64,000 nt of DNA from Pyxidicoccus caerfyrddinensis (GCF_010894405.1 NZ_JAAIYA010000019.1:1-64000), one strand, 5' to 3'. Positions 8,177 to 18,254 are shown, counted from the stretch's first letter. The notes: a model not told the origin generated them from the letters alone. Program-made: numbers and translations.

Positions 8177-8782
8177 ATGAAGAACGAAGAGAGCATGCAG
8201 AGCCGCCGCCAGCCGCGGCAGGAGCGCTCGCGGCAGACGGTGGAGGCCGTCCTCGATGCCGTCCCCAGAGTGCTCAAGAGGCACGGAGCCGGAGCGGTCA
8301 CCACCAACCGCATTGCGGAGGTGGCGGGGGTCAGCATCGGCTCTCTGTACCAGTACTTCCCGGACAAGCAGGCCATCTTCAATGCCCTTCATGAGCGCCA
8401 TGTGGAGGATGTGAAGCACCGAATGGAGCGTGCCGTGGCCCAATGCGCCTCGAGCACCATCGACGAGTTTGCGGCCTGCCTGGTGGAAGGACTGGCGGAT
8501 GCCCACATCATAGAGCCTGAGCTCCACGAGATGATCTCCGCCGCAGTCCCGGCTTCCTCGCTCGGGTTCAAGGAAGCCCTTCAGATGGCATTCGAGCTGG
8601 TGATTCCGTCGCCCGAGGTCGGCACGTCCCGCCCGCATGCGGGCGACCGGAGGTTGTTCGTCCTGCCTCACCTGGTCGAGGCGCTGGTACACGCTGTGCC
8701 CCAGGCGCGCCCTCCCTTCACGGTTGATCGCGCCAAGGGCGAAGTCATCCGGACGGTCCTCCATTACCTGGACCGGCCATGA
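8177..8782 (+). CDS. TetR/AcrR family transcriptional regulator
   Basis: The 201-residue protein has an N-terminal TetR DNA-binding domain: QERSRQTVEAVLDAV, then the helix-turn-helix ITNRIAEVAGVSIGSLYQYF (here VTTNRIAEVAG) and the typical YFPDKQAIFNAL. The C-terminal ligand-binding region (from about residue 75) is helical and specific to this regulator. The ATG at 8177 is used because the TetR domain begins shortly after; ATG 8195 is a second option. It converges on the NmrA-like gene, their stops only 4 bp apart. The likely targets are its own promoter and the SGNH-NmrA operon; the inducer is unknown. Confidence 0.9.
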   Translation: MKNEESMQSRRQPRQERSRQTVEAVLDAVPRVLKRHGAGAVTTNRIAEVAGVSIGSLYQYFPDKQAIFNALHERHVEDVKHRMERAVAQCASSTIDEFAACLVEGLADAHIIEPELHEMISAAVPASSLGFKEALQMAFELVIPSPEVGTSRPHAGDRRLFVLPHLVEALVHAVPQARPPFTVDRAKGEVIRTVLHYLDRP

Positions 8783-8786
8783 CCCC

Positions 8787-9638
8787 TCACTGAAAGGCTT
8801 CGGCGTTCTGATTGAGCCAGCGGTCGAAGGCGAGGGGCTTGCGGCCGAGGATCCGCTCAACGCTGTCAGAGACAGTCGTCAGTCTGCCGTCTCGGATGGC
8901 ACGCCAGATGTCCACAAGCGCGTCCGCATACTGCCGGCCACCCCCGTATCCGAGTGCAGCCTCGTGGGCTTCTTCGTCTGAGAGCTCCTCGTAGCGGACC
9001 TCCTTCCCAATGACCGCGCCAATCTTGGCCGCCATGGCTGCGTAGCTCAGCGCCTCGGGTCCGGTGACCACCAGTGACTCTCCCATGTGCTCGCCCGTCG
9101 TGAGTGCGTGAGTGATGACGTCGGCGAGGTCGTCGGGATGAATGAATGCGATCCTCCCCTGCCCGGTAGAGGAACGGAGGACCCCCTCCGTGGCAATCGA
9201 CTGAGCCCAACCGAGCACGTTCGACATGAAGGCGGCTGACTGGATGAACGTGTACGGCATACCGCTCTGCCGGACCGCGTCCTCGCCGCGCGCGTGCCAT
9301 GGGCCGGTTCCCACCCCGGTCCGGACGTCCAGCGTCGAGAGCTTCACCATGTGCTTGACACCCGCATCCACAGCGACCTGAACGACGACCCGGTCCCGAC
9401 CGGCGAGGCGTGGCCCGCTGTTGAGGAGAAACACGCCGTCGCTGCCGGCGAGTGCCTTCCGTAGAGCGGGGCCTGGCCTGGCCAGGTCGCCGACGTGCAT
9501 GTCGACCTCGTCGCCGAACAGCGCCCGTGCTCGGGCTGCATCCCGGACAAAGACGCGGGGACGATGCCCACCTCTGATGAGGCGATGGGTGACGAGAGAG
9601 CCGATATTGCCTGTCGCGCCAGTAACCAAGAATGTCAT
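8787..9638 (-). CDS. NmrA-like NAD(P)-binding protein (atypical SDR)
   Basis: This 283-residue protein starts MTFLVTGATGNIGSLV, a Rossmann fold with the GATGNIG dinucleotide motif. The pattern of the NmrA/quinone-oxidoreductase-2-like atypical SDRs follows: HVGDLARP, GVFLLNS, VKHMVKLSTLDV, TFIQSAAFMSN and IHPDDLADV. Members reduce quinones or act as redox-sensing regulators; no complete classic SDR YxxxK site is visible. Its ATG overlaps the stop of the upstream SGNH gene (ATGA), so the two are translationally coupled. It converges with the TetR gene, which may regulate it. A detoxification role is likely but inferred. Confidence 0.88.
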   Translation of the reverse strand: MTFLVTGATGNIGSLVTHRLIRGGHRPRVFVRDAARARALFGDEVDMHVGDLARPGPALRKALAGSDGVFLLNSGPRLAGRDRVVVQVAVDAGVKHMVKLSTLDVRTGVGTGPWHARGEDAVRQSGMPYTFIQSAAFMSNVLGWAQSIATEGVLRSSTGQGRIAFIHPDDLADVITHALTTGEHMGESLVVTGPEALSYAAMAAKIGAVIGKEVRYEELSDEEAHEAALGYGGGRQYADALVDIWRAIRDGRLTTVSDSVERILGRKPLAFDRWLNQNAEAFQ

Positions 9639-10474
9639 TGAACGCGGCTCCAGGTTCGCATGAGCTCAAGGACGACCTTTCGCTGACCGGCAAGCGAAAG
9701 GTGCAGGCCATCCTCCGCGAAGAGCTCAGGCGGTGGAGCTGCGCCGAAGGCCGCAAAGAGGTCAACCGTGGGCTCCTCGAGGGCACGGATGGCCTCCGCG
9801 ACACGGCGGACGTCCTCGTTGCGGAAGTGGACTCCGAAGCGGGACAGCCCCCAGTGCTTCGACACGCGATCCTCAAGGACCGGGGGAGGCGTAATCCACA
9901 GGCGACGTGCCTGCGTCCCCTGTGCAGCACGGGAGCGAAGCTCCTCGAGGTTGCGCGCAGTCTCACGGGCGTCAACGAGAGTCTTGCCCGCGTTCGGGCC
10001 TTGAGTCCGCGCGTCATTCACGCCGATGAAGAAGATGATCCAATCCGGCTCCTGGATGAGGGTGTTCCCCATCCGCACCAACCCATGCGTGGTCGTCTCA
10101 CCGCCTACAGCGTTGATGGCCACTGAGACCTCATCCTGGGGACGCTGAGCAGCCACCAGCTCCCGGAGAATGACCGCCCAGGATTGAGGATCTGCCGTGT
10201 GACTGTCGCCGAACGTGACAATGCGTGCGCTCTTGCGCAGCGGTAGTTCTTCCAGCATCCGGCTGAACTCGGGTTCCGCGAGCAGCTCCTGTGCGGCTTC
10301 TCTTGCGCCCTTCTGGCTCTGAGCGAGCTCGGCGCGGTACGTCTCCGGCTCGAGGCCGAGCAAGGCGGCGCACGTCTCGGCAGATACTTTGCCGCCGCCC
10401 GGAAGCGACGAGACGGTCCTCTCCGGTTGAAGGACCTTCACGAGCCAGCGCCTCTGTTCAGTTGACCATTCCAT
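9635..10474 (-). CDS. SGNH/GDSL-family hydrolase
   Basis: The catalytic blocks of SGNH esterases are visible: block I with the nucleophile in VTFGDSHT, block III GVND, and block V DGLHLS, which supplies the Asp and His of the triad. The block II glycine lies in NAVGGE. An N-terminal region of about 100 residues without a recognisable domain precedes them. There is no signal peptide, so it is probably cytosolic. I use the ATG at 10474, which follows GGAG; the frame stays open to a TTG at 10555, with other ATGs at 10483 and 10504. It overlaps the NmrA-like gene by 4 bp, forming a two-gene operon in the island. Its ester substrate is unknown. Confidence 0.8.
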   Translation of the reverse strand: MEWSTEQRRWLVKVLQPERTVSSLPGGGKVSAETCAALLGLEPETYRAELAQSQKGAREAAQELLAEPEFSRMLEELPLRKSARIVTFGDSHTADPQSWAVILRELVAAQRPQDEVSVAINAVGGETTTHGLVRMGNTLIQEPDWIIFFIGVNDARTQGPNAGKTLVDARETARNLEELRSRAAQGTQARRLWITPPPVLEDRVSKHWGLSRFGVHFRNEDVRRVAEAIRALEEPTVDLFAAFGAAPPPELFAEDGLHLSLAGQRKVVLELMRTWSRVQ

Positions 10475-10589
10475 GTGCTCCATCTCCGGTGATTGGGGAG
10501 GCATAGAGGTACCGGACAGGGGCCGCACGGTCAGCTCGCGTTGCCCCGCGGCCAAACCCTTGAAATGACTCCTTCCTTACGCAGCGGCG

Positions 10590-10790
10590 AGTGACTTGCT
10601 CAGGTTCCACTTCCACGACCTGCGCCACACCACGGCAACGCTGCTGCCCGCCGGGGAGTCCCATGCAGCGGTGCTCCCGCTGGCCGTGGGCGGCCCGCAT
10701 GGTGCGCCGGTGGTGCGGAACTTCGTGGCGGCGGATTTTCGCCCCGATGCCTCGGAGGTGATTCGAGCGTCGGTGCGCGGGGTAGGGGAG
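10590..10790 (+). pseudogene. Tyrosine integrase, C-terminal remnant
   Basis: The frame reads FHFHDLRHTTATLL, the box II H-x-x-R region of phage-type tyrosine recombinases. After this the reading breaks from the family: the expected GHS/T and active-site tyrosine region is missing, and the frame runs through GAPVVRN into the attachment repeat. Nothing of the N-terminal core-binding or first catalytic arginine part precedes it. It is therefore a deleted remnant. Its position directly against the 3' end of the tRNA gene is where such integrases usually sit. Confidence 0.65.
10700..10721 (+). repeat. 22-bp direct repeat, copy 2
   Basis: Identical to 7013-7034 and in the same orientation; it lies inside the integrase remnant, 55 bp before the right attachment repeat. 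Confidence 0.7.
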
Positions 10791-10835
10791 TGGGCCCTCC
10801 TGGATTCGAACCAGGGACCAATCGGTTATGAGCCG
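10777..10835. repeat. Right attachment-site repeat within the tRNA gene
   Basis: This is the intact partner of 6827-6885. It spans the tRNA anticodon arm through the 3' end (10791) plus 14 bp of flank. The intact tRNA extends beyond it to 10863, so this side is the restored target. Confidence 0.75.
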
Positions 10836-10863
10836 ACAGCTCTAACCGCTGAGCTAAGGGCCC
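10791..10863 (-). tRNA. tRNA with CAU anticodon, probably tRNA-Ile2
   Basis: The 73-nt minus-strand sequence folds into a full cloverleaf. The acceptor GGGCCCT pairs with AGGGCCC (7 bp) and the discriminator is A; CCA is not encoded. The D arm is AGCTCAGCGGTTAGAGC, the anticodon loop CTCATAA, and the T arm CCTGGTTCGAATCCAGG. The anticodon CAT is at 10828-10830. CAU could mean elongator Met or Ile2 (lysidine-modified). The acceptor, the TTAGCTCAG D arm and the TTGGTC variable region resemble E. coli ileX as I recall it, so Ile2 is favoured. It is the integration target of the island to its left. Confidence 0.9.
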
Positions 10864-10935
10864 CCAAAGACACAACAGCCACCGCGAGCAAGGTGAATAA
10901 CCCTCCGCGCGCGTTGCTGGCAAGGGGGGCGGTCT

Positions 10936-11316
10936 TCACCCGCGCCCGTCCTCGTCCACCTTCACGCGGAACACCTCGCCGCGCTGCCGCACCTCCACCC
11001 CTTCCGCGCGCAGGCGCTTCGCCTGCTCGTGCGCCACCATGGGGGCCAGCGTCCCGTCCGAGCGGATGACACGCCACCAGGGGACGTCGCGCTGCCGCGC
11101 CGGGGGCAACCCCGTCAGCTCATGCCCCACGCCGCGCGCCGCGCCGGGACGCCCCGCGTAGAGCGCCACCTGTGCGTACGAGCGCACCTGCCCGCGCGGA
11201 ATCGCGCGCGTCGCCCGGAACACGGCTTCCGAGAAGGGCGGTCGCTGCTCCGGTCCGGACTTCGACTCGGGCTTCACCTTCGACTCGGGCTTCACTCTCT
11301 TCGCGCGCGCGGCCAT
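10936..11316 (-). CDS. MGMT-family alkyltransferase-like protein (no active-site Cys)
   Basis: The protein has the DNA-binding domain of O6-alkylguanine-DNA alkyltransferases: FSEAVFRATRAIPRGQVRSYAQVA, GVGHELTGLP (Arg-finger region modified), and PWWRVIRSDG where active enzymes have PCHRV. A tryptophan replaces the reactive cysteine, as in alkyltransferase-like (ATL) proteins, which flag alkyl lesions for nucleotide excision repair rather than repair them. ATG 11316 gives 126 residues; the longer frame to 11385 adds a leader running into the rpoD terminator and is rejected. The N-terminal part has a short duplicated KVKPESK motif. The gene follows rpoD after a terminator, so it is probably transcribed separately. 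Confidence 0.82.
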   Translation of the reverse strand: MAARAKRVKPESKVKPESKSGPEQRPPFSEAVFRATRAIPRGQVRSYAQVALYAGRPGAARGVGHELTGLPPARQRDVPWWRVIRSDGTLAPMVAHEQAKRLRAEGVEVRQRGEVFRVKVDEDGRG

Positions 11317-11340
11317 GGCGCTTGAGACTCTAGAAACACG

Positions 11341-11375
11341 AAGGCCCCCGGTCCACGAATGGGAGCGGGGGCCTT
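11341..11375. terminator. rpoD terminator
   Basis: Ten-base arms AAGGCCCCCG and CGGGGGCCTT pair perfectly around a 15-base loop, 25 bp downstream of the rpoD stop. On the minus strand the stem is followed by CGTGTTTC, a weak T-rich stretch. It ends the rpsU-yqeY-dnaG-rpoD operon. Confidence 0.7.
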
Positions 11376-11400
11376 CAGTGCTCAACGCTTCAGCGCGGGC

Positions 11401-13533
<2,133 letters not shown>

Positions 13534-13625
13534 TCGGGTACTTCTCCTTAGGAAATTCAGGGGCTTGAGGCCAGGGGCGAGCCGGCCGATCTACCGCAAA
13601 GTCAGGGTTTCTTACAAACGCGAAC

Positions 13626-15437
13626 TCAAACCGGTTGCATGGGCGCCTTTGTTCCCGAGGAGGCGGGCTTCAGCTCCTCCAGGACACGCTTCTTGAGGGC
13701 CAACAGTTCCACGCGCTCCGAAAGGAGCTGGCGCGTCTCCTCTGTCAGGTCGAACGCCCCCGCCGTCTGCTCCGTCGCCCGCCTTATATAAATGAGGCGC
13801 TCGTCAATGCGCCGCACCATGATTTCCCTGCAGATGTTCGAGAAGTCATGCTCCAGCGTCATCCCCTGCTCGGGGAGCTGGCGCCAGGCTTCCTCGACGG
13901 CGCGCTTCACTGCCTCGGACGCCTCGTAGAGCGCATCCTCGGTGCCATGGCCGGACGTGGCGTGAGCAAGCGCCATCCGCAGGCCCATGTGGGACAGTTC
14001 GTCACAGACGCGGAAGGTGTCCCGGGCGAGCAGGCGGGCGTCCCTGAGGACGGAGGCGACGTAGAGCGTCTCCAGCCAGGGTGGCGGCTTCTCGGTGGGG
14101 CGGGGCTGCTGCTGCGCGGGCGTGGCGTGCTGCTGGGGGCCCACGGTGGTGGGCTTGGGGCGCAGGTTCTTGAGGGAGTCCTCGACGATGGAGGCCGTCC
14201 AGCCGAAGTGGGACGCGAGGGCCTCGAAGAGGTCCTTGCGCACCAGCCCCGGGGGAACCTGGGCGACCATGGGCTTGATCCTGTCGAGCGCCGCCATCTT
14301 CTCCTCGAAGGGGGAGCGGGTGCCGTCCGGGAGGACGGTGGAGAACAGGTGCGAGGTGAGCGGCTGCGCGCTCTCGAGCAGCCGCTCCACTCCTTCCAAC
14401 CCTTCACGGCGCGCGAAGGTGTCCGGGTCGTCTCCCTGGGGCAGCAGCGCCACTCGGGCGTCCGCTCCCGCGGCGAGCAGGGGACCGGCAAGTCGCTCGA
14501 CCGCGGCAAGGCCGGCCTTGTCGCCGTCCAGCAGGAGGAACAGCCGCTTTGCCTCTGCACGCTTGAGCACCTGGAGGTGACCCGGCGTGAGGTTGGTAGA
14601 GCACAGCGCCACCGAGTGGCGCACGCCCACCTGGTAGAGGCCGATGCAGTCGAAGTAGCCCTCGACGAGGATGGCGGCCTTGCGCTTGTGCACCTCGTCG
14701 CGGGCCTGGTTCATCCCGAAGAGCGTGTCGCTCTTGTTGTAGATGCGGGACTCGCGCGAGTTGAGGTACTTGGGCCCGTCATCCGAGCCCACCAGCCGGC
14801 CGCCGAAGGCGATGGCGCGCCCCTCTGGCGAGCGGATGGGGACGATGAGCCGGCCCCGGAAGAAGTCGATGTAGCCCTCGCCGGTGGAGCGCGGCGTCAC
14901 CAGGCCCGCGTGCTGACCCCACTCGAGCATGCCCTGCTTCTGGAGCCGGTCCGCCAACAGGCTCCAGGAGTTGGGTGCCCAGCCCAGCCCGAAGGCCATG
15001 GCCGTCTCCTCGGACACGCCCCGGCTGGCGACGTAGGCACGCGCGGCGCGGCCTTCGTCCTGCTGCCACAGCAGGGTGCGGAAGTGCTCGGCGGCGAAGT
15101 CCGTGGCCTCCTTCACGCGCTGCCGCTCGCGGACGCTCGGGTCCTCCTCGGCCTCCACGTCGATGCCCAGTTCACGGGCCAGGTCCTTCACCGCGTCGAC
15201 GAACGTCTTGCCCAGGTAGCGCTGGACGAAGGACACCGCGTCGCCGCTCGCGCGGCAGCCGTGGCAGAAATAGAAGCGCTTCTCCGGCACCACGTAGAAG
15301 GAGGGAGTCTTCTCCTGGTGGAAGGGGCAGCAGGCCTTCCACTCGCGCCCGGACTTCTTCAGCTCCACGTGGCGTGAAATCAGGCCCACGAGGTCGACCC
15401 GGTCGAGAATCTCCTGGATTTTGTGTTCCGGAATCAC
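13626..15437 (-). CDS. dnaG: DNA primase
   Basis: DnaG makes RNA primers at the replication fork. The N-terminal CHC2 zinc-binding domain is intact (CCPFHQEK...FYFCHGC). The catalytic core follows, with the TOPRIM motifs LVEGYFDCIGL and LLLDGDKAG, and then a C-terminal helicase-binding region preceded by a Gln/Pro linker. I use the GTG at 15437 (VIPEHKIQEIL...), where family similarity begins, with GGGAG just upstream; the frame also allows a GTG at 15458. That gives 603 residues, normal for the family. It lies between yqeY and rpoD in the macromolecular synthesis operon. A leader of over 300 bp separates it from yqeY, so an internal promoter is possible. Confidence 0.98.
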   Translation of the reverse strand: MIPEHKIQEILDRVDLVGLISRHVELKKSGREWKACCPFHQEKTPSFYVVPEKRFYFCHGCRASGDAVSFVQRYLGKTFVDAVKDLARELGIDVEAEEDPSVRERQRVKEATDFAAEHFRTLLWQQDEGRAARAYVASRGVSEETAMAFGLGWAPNSWSLLADRLQKQGMLEWGQHAGLVTPRSTGEGYIDFFRGRLIVPIRSPEGRAIAFGGRLVGSDDGPKYLNSRESRIYNKSDTLFGMNQARDEVHKRKAAILVEGYFDCIGLYQVGVRHSVALCSTNLTPGHLQVLKRAEAKRLFLLLDGDKAGLAAVERLAGPLLAAGADARVALLPQGDDPDTFARREGLEGVERLLESAQPLTSHLFSTVLPDGTRSPFEEKMAALDRIKPMVAQVPPGLVRKDLFEALASHFGWTASIVEDSLKNLRPKPTTVGPQQHATPAQQQPRPTEKPPPWLETLYVASVLRDARLLARDTFRVCDELSHMGLRMALAHATSGHGTEDALYEASEAVKRAVEEAWRQLPEQGMTLEHDFSNICREIMVRRIDERLIYIRRATEQTAGAFDLTEETRQLLSERVELLALKKRVLEELKPASSGTKAPMQPV

Positions 15438-15780
15438 GGCTCCCACCCCCTGGCCCACGCACAGGTGGGCGCACGCCTGACATCATCGCAGCCCGGGCTG
15501 ACGTCTCCCGTCCGCCAGGCGACCTGGCGGATCCTGCCCGCGGCCGTGGCCGAGGGGGAGCGGGAGAAGAGCGGGGGCGGATGGGGCACGGACGGGACTC
15601 CTGCGGGCCCCCTGGACAACGGCTTTCCGCTGGACGGGGCGGAAGCGGGTGGGGGCCGGCCCTGGCACTTAATGACGGGGGGGCAGGGGGGCAAGTTTCC
15701 GCCCCCTCGGCAGCCCCAAATGCAACGGCGCCGCCGGTTTCCCGACAGCGCCGCACGGTGCTCCACGCGTTGGAAGCGGC
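15438..15780. promoter_or_regulatory. Noncoding leader between yqeY and dnaG, with hairpin
   Basis: About 340 bp without a credible gene separate yqeY from dnaG. It contains a G-rich hairpin at 15686-15707 (GGGGGGC / GCCCCCT arms, 8-base loop). The hairpin could terminate or attenuate transcription from rpsU-yqeY, with a separate promoter for dnaG-rpoD closer to dnaG. No promoter motif can be assigned with confidence. Confidence 0.4.
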
Positions 15781-16239
15781 TCAGGACAGCTTGGCGAGCT
15801 GCGCCTTCACGGCGTCGGAGATGGCGCGGCCCTCGGCCTTGCCCTGGAGCTTGGGGTTGAGGTTCTTCATCACCGCACCCATGTCCTTGGGGCCCTTGGC
15901 ACCCACCTCGGCGATGGCGGCCTGGACCTCGGCGGTGAGCTCGTCGGCGGTGAGCTGCTTGGGGAGGTAGTTCTGGAGGACGCCGATCTCGGCCTCTTCC
16001 TTTTCCGCCAACTCCGGGCGGCCGCCGGACTTGAACTGCTCGATGGAGTCGCGGCGCTGCTTGATGAGGCCGGTGATGACGGACTGGACGCCCGCGTCGT
16101 CGAGGGCGGAGGCGCCGGGCTCGACTTCCTTGTACTTCACCGCGCTCTTGAGCATCCGCAGGACGAGGAGGGTGAGCTCGTTCTTGGACCGCATCGCGTC
16201 CTTCAGGTCCGCGTCGATCCGCTCCTTCAGGGTGGCCAT
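15781..16239 (-). CDS. yqeY: GatB/YqeY domain protein
   Basis: The 152-residue protein MATLKERIDADLKDAMRSK... is a free-standing YqeY domain, related to the C-terminal tRNA-binding region of GatB. Family landmarks are LLRM-like LVLRMLKSAVKY, KQRRDSIEQFKSGGR, AEIGVLQNYLPKQL and GAVMKNLNPKLQGKAEG. The ATG at 16239 is used because upstream sequence is unlike the family. It is placed between rpsU and dnaG, a common arrangement outside the Enterobacteria. Its function is not firmly known; a role in tRNA or translation quality is inferred from the GatB relationship. Confidence 0.95.
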   Translation of the reverse strand: MATLKERIDADLKDAMRSKNELTLLVLRMLKSAVKYKEVEPGASALDDAGVQSVITGLIKQRRDSIEQFKSGGRPELAEKEEAEIGVLQNYLPKQLTADELTAEVQAAIAEVGAKGPKDMGAVMKNLNPKLQGKAEGRAISDAVKAQLAKLS

Positions 16240-16330
16240 TCGCGACTCCGCTTCAGCAAGGGGTGTTCGGGGACTGGACGACGGGAGCCAGGGCACCTGA
16301 CGGGGCCCCGGCTCCACGCGCGGGCCTCGC

Positions 16331-16525
16331 TTAGAACGACTTGCGGGCCTTCTTCACCGCGCGCTTCTTGGCGGCGAGGGCCTTCTTCTTCCGCTTCACG
16401 GAAGGCTTCTCGTAGTGCTCGCGCTTGCGGATCTCGGAAAGGATTCCGGCCTTCTCGGTGGCCTTCTTGAAGCGCTTGAGGGCGCTTTCAATGGACTCTC
16501 CTTCCTTAACTCGGATACCGGGCAT
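16331..16525 (-). CDS. rpsU: 30S ribosomal protein S21
   Basis: This short basic protein begins [19 protein letters not shown] and ends in a lysine-rich tail, the standard bS21 pattern; at 64 residues it is of normal length. The ATG at 16525 is preceded by AAGGAGGTGA, a near-perfect ribosome-binding site with 5-6 bases spacing, which settles the start over a longer open frame. It is the first gene of the rpsU-yqeY-dnaG-rpoD operon, linking ribosome, primer and sigma factor synthesis. Confidence 0.98.
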   Translation of the reverse strand: MPGIRVKEGESIESALKRFKKATEKAGILSEIRKREHYEKPSVKRKKKALAAKKRAVKKARKSF

Positions 16526-16627
16526 ACTGTCACCTCCTTCCGCCATGCGTAGATGTGGGTGTGACTTTAAAGGGGCAGCGGGTATGTCCCAGTGCCGGGT
16601 AAAACGCAAGGGCGCTGGAGGGAAACG

Positions 16628-16645
16628 CTAGTGCCGATGCACTAG
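16628..16645. promoter_or_regulatory. Perfect palindrome between rpsU and a divergent HEAT gene
   Basis: Arms CTAGTGC and GCACTAG are separated by CGAT. The site is 102 bp upstream of the rpsU start and 12 bp upstream of the GTG of the divergent gene. It is a candidate operator for either gene; no regulator is identified. Confidence 0.4.
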
Positions 16646-16657
16646 AGTGGCCGCATC

Positions 16658-18247
16658 GTGAGCCCTGCCCTCCTCCTGGTGGTGCTCCTGGCGACCGGCC
16701 AGAGCGCCGGCACCGGGACGAAGGACTGCTGGATGTCGTGTCAGCGGCATGTGACGGACACCGCGCAGCGCGCGAGGGCCTGCAGGGCGTGCCTCCCCGG
16801 CGGACGCGTGGACGCCTGGGTAGGTGCCCTGGAGGGCATGCGACCGTCGAATCGTGAAGCCCTCGTCTCCGCGCGGAAGGACGCGGACTGGCGGGTGCGG
16901 TGGGCCGCGGTGCGCGCGGACGCCCGGCTCCGCGGCGTCACGGAGCGCCGGTTGCTGGCGGAGTGGGTGGCCGCGACGCCGGCCTCGTCGGATCTGGACG
17001 CGTGTCTCACCGCCGCCCGCGCCGCCGTCGAGGCGGGCCAGTCCTCGGCGGACTTCCTCAAGGATGCCGGCGCGCGGGGGCCGGAGGCGGCGGCCCGGGT
17101 GTGGGCGCGGCGCGAGGGCATCCGCAAGGCGCTGGAGCTGGAGCTGTACGCGGAGGACATGACGGTGCGGGGCACGGCGCTCGCGCACCTGTCCGGCTTC
17201 CTGGGCCGGCGGCCCGCGCGGGTGGTGCTGGACGCGCTCGCCTCGCGGCCGGAGGCGGGGGATGGGATTACCGCCAGCGCGCTGAAGGTGGTGGCCGAGC
17301 GCAAGCGCACCTCGGTGGGGCGCCTGCTGCTGGATGAAGCGCGGCCGGCGGACGAGGCGCGGGTGAACCGGCTCTTCGCGGTGTACTCGCGCGAGCTGGA
17401 GACGCTGCAGGTGGACCTGGCCGGGCCGGACCCGCTCCAGCGCCGCAAGGCGGTGCAGTCGCTGCGCGTCTACGGCCCGCTGGCGCGCAGGGAGCTGGAG
17501 CACGCGCTGGAGGACGCGGACCGGTGGGTGCGCGAGGCCGCCGCGCGCGGGCTGGCGGACGCGGAGGGCGTGTCGCTGCGCCTGGCCTCCGAGCGCCGGC
17601 TGGCAGCGGGGGACGCCACGGTGGCGCGGCCGTGGCTGGAGGCGATGGTGCATGAGAAGGGCTGCGCGGCCTTCCTCCTGGGCGCGGCCCGGCAAACGCA
17701 GCTGCCCGCGGCGCTGCGCGGCGACGCGCTGGCGCAATTGGCGGACTGTGACGAGGGCTCGCGCGAGCGCTTCGCCTCGCTGGCGCTCTACCTGAATGAC
17801 TCGCAGGCGCTGGTGCGGGCCGGCGCCGTGCGCGCATTGGGGCTGCTGTCGGCGCGCCGCACGGACGTGGCGGAGGCCACCTCGCGCGCGCTGGAGGACC
17901 CGGCGCCGGAGGTGGTGGCCGCCGCGCTGGAGGCGGTGGGCAACCAGCGCCAGTCCACGCGCGGGGACGACGCGGCGGGGCTGCTCGGCTCGGAGCACCC
18001 GGTGGTGCGCGCGGCCGCCGCGAAGGCGCTGGAGCACATCGGCCGGTCGCCCCATGTGAAGGAGCTGTCCGTGTGCCTGCGCGAGGACCCGGTGGCCTCC
18101 GTGCGCGTGGCCGCGGCGCAGGCCCTGGGGAGCATCGGCGGGCCCCAGGCCGCCGCCGCGCTGTCCGACGCGGCGGCGCGCGACGCGGACACCCACGTGC
18201 AGCACGTGTCCCGTGAGGGGCTGAGGCGGCTGGGCTTCGGGCTGTAG
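16658..18247 (+). CDS. HEAT-repeat protein, exported
   Basis: A 529-residue protein starts at GTG 16658 with a hydrophobic signal sequence (MSPALLLVVLLATGQSAG) followed by two CxxC-like pairs (CWMSC, CRAC). The rest is made of alpha-helical HEAT/PBS-lyase-type repeats, recognisable in units such as WVREAAARGLADAEG, LVRAGAVRALGLL, VVRAAAAKALEHIG and SVRVAAAQALGSIGG. Such scaffolds mediate protein-protein contacts. It is probably periplasmic. It diverges from rpsU with a palindrome in between and converges on the FHA-GGDEF gene. No specific partner can be named. Confidence 0.8.
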   Translation: MSPALLLVVLLATGQSAGTGTKDCWMSCQRHVTDTAQRARACRACLPGGRVDAWVGALEGMRPSNREALVSARKDADWRVRWAAVRADARLRGVTERRLLAEWVAATPASSDLDACLTAARAAVEAGQSSADFLKDAGARGPEAAARVWARREGIRKALELELYAEDMTVRGTALAHLSGFLGRRPARVVLDALASRPEAGDGITASALKVVAERKRTSVGRLLLDEARPADEARVNRLFAVYSRELETLQVDLAGPDPLQRRKAVQSLRVYGPLARRELEHALEDADRWVREAAARGLADAEGVSLRLASERRLAAGDATVARPWLEAMVHEKGCAAFLLGAARQTQLPAALRGDALAQLADCDEGSRERFASLALYLNDSQALVRAGAVRALGLLSARRTDVAEATSRALEDPAPEVVAAALEAVGNQRQSTRGDDAAGLLGSEHPVVRAAAAKALEHIGRSPHVKELSVCLREDPVASVRVAAAQALGSIGGPQAAAALSDAAARDADTHVQHVSREGLRRLGFGL

Positions 18248-18254
18248 CGACGCG

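Larger units (their letters stand above)
6827..10835. mobile_element. Degraded integrative island in a tRNA(CAU) gene
   Basis: A 59-bp sequence containing the 3' half of the tRNA gene at 10791-10863 is repeated at 6827-6885 with two mismatches, in the same orientation. This is the expected footprint of an element that integrated into the 3' end of a tRNA gene and rebuilt it. Just inside the tRNA end lies a tyrosine-recombinase remnant. Just inside the other end lies an excisionase-like HTH gene. The cargo is small: two lipoprotein genes, a TetR regulator, an SGNH hydrolase and an NmrA-like protein. The integrase is broken, so the element should no longer move by itself. Confidence 0.6.

Noticed and set aside
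10777-10860. Protein-like reading EWALLDSNQ across the tRNA gene
   Set aside because: This is the antisense translation of a tRNA, a well-known false coding signal; it also appears at 6831 for the same reason.
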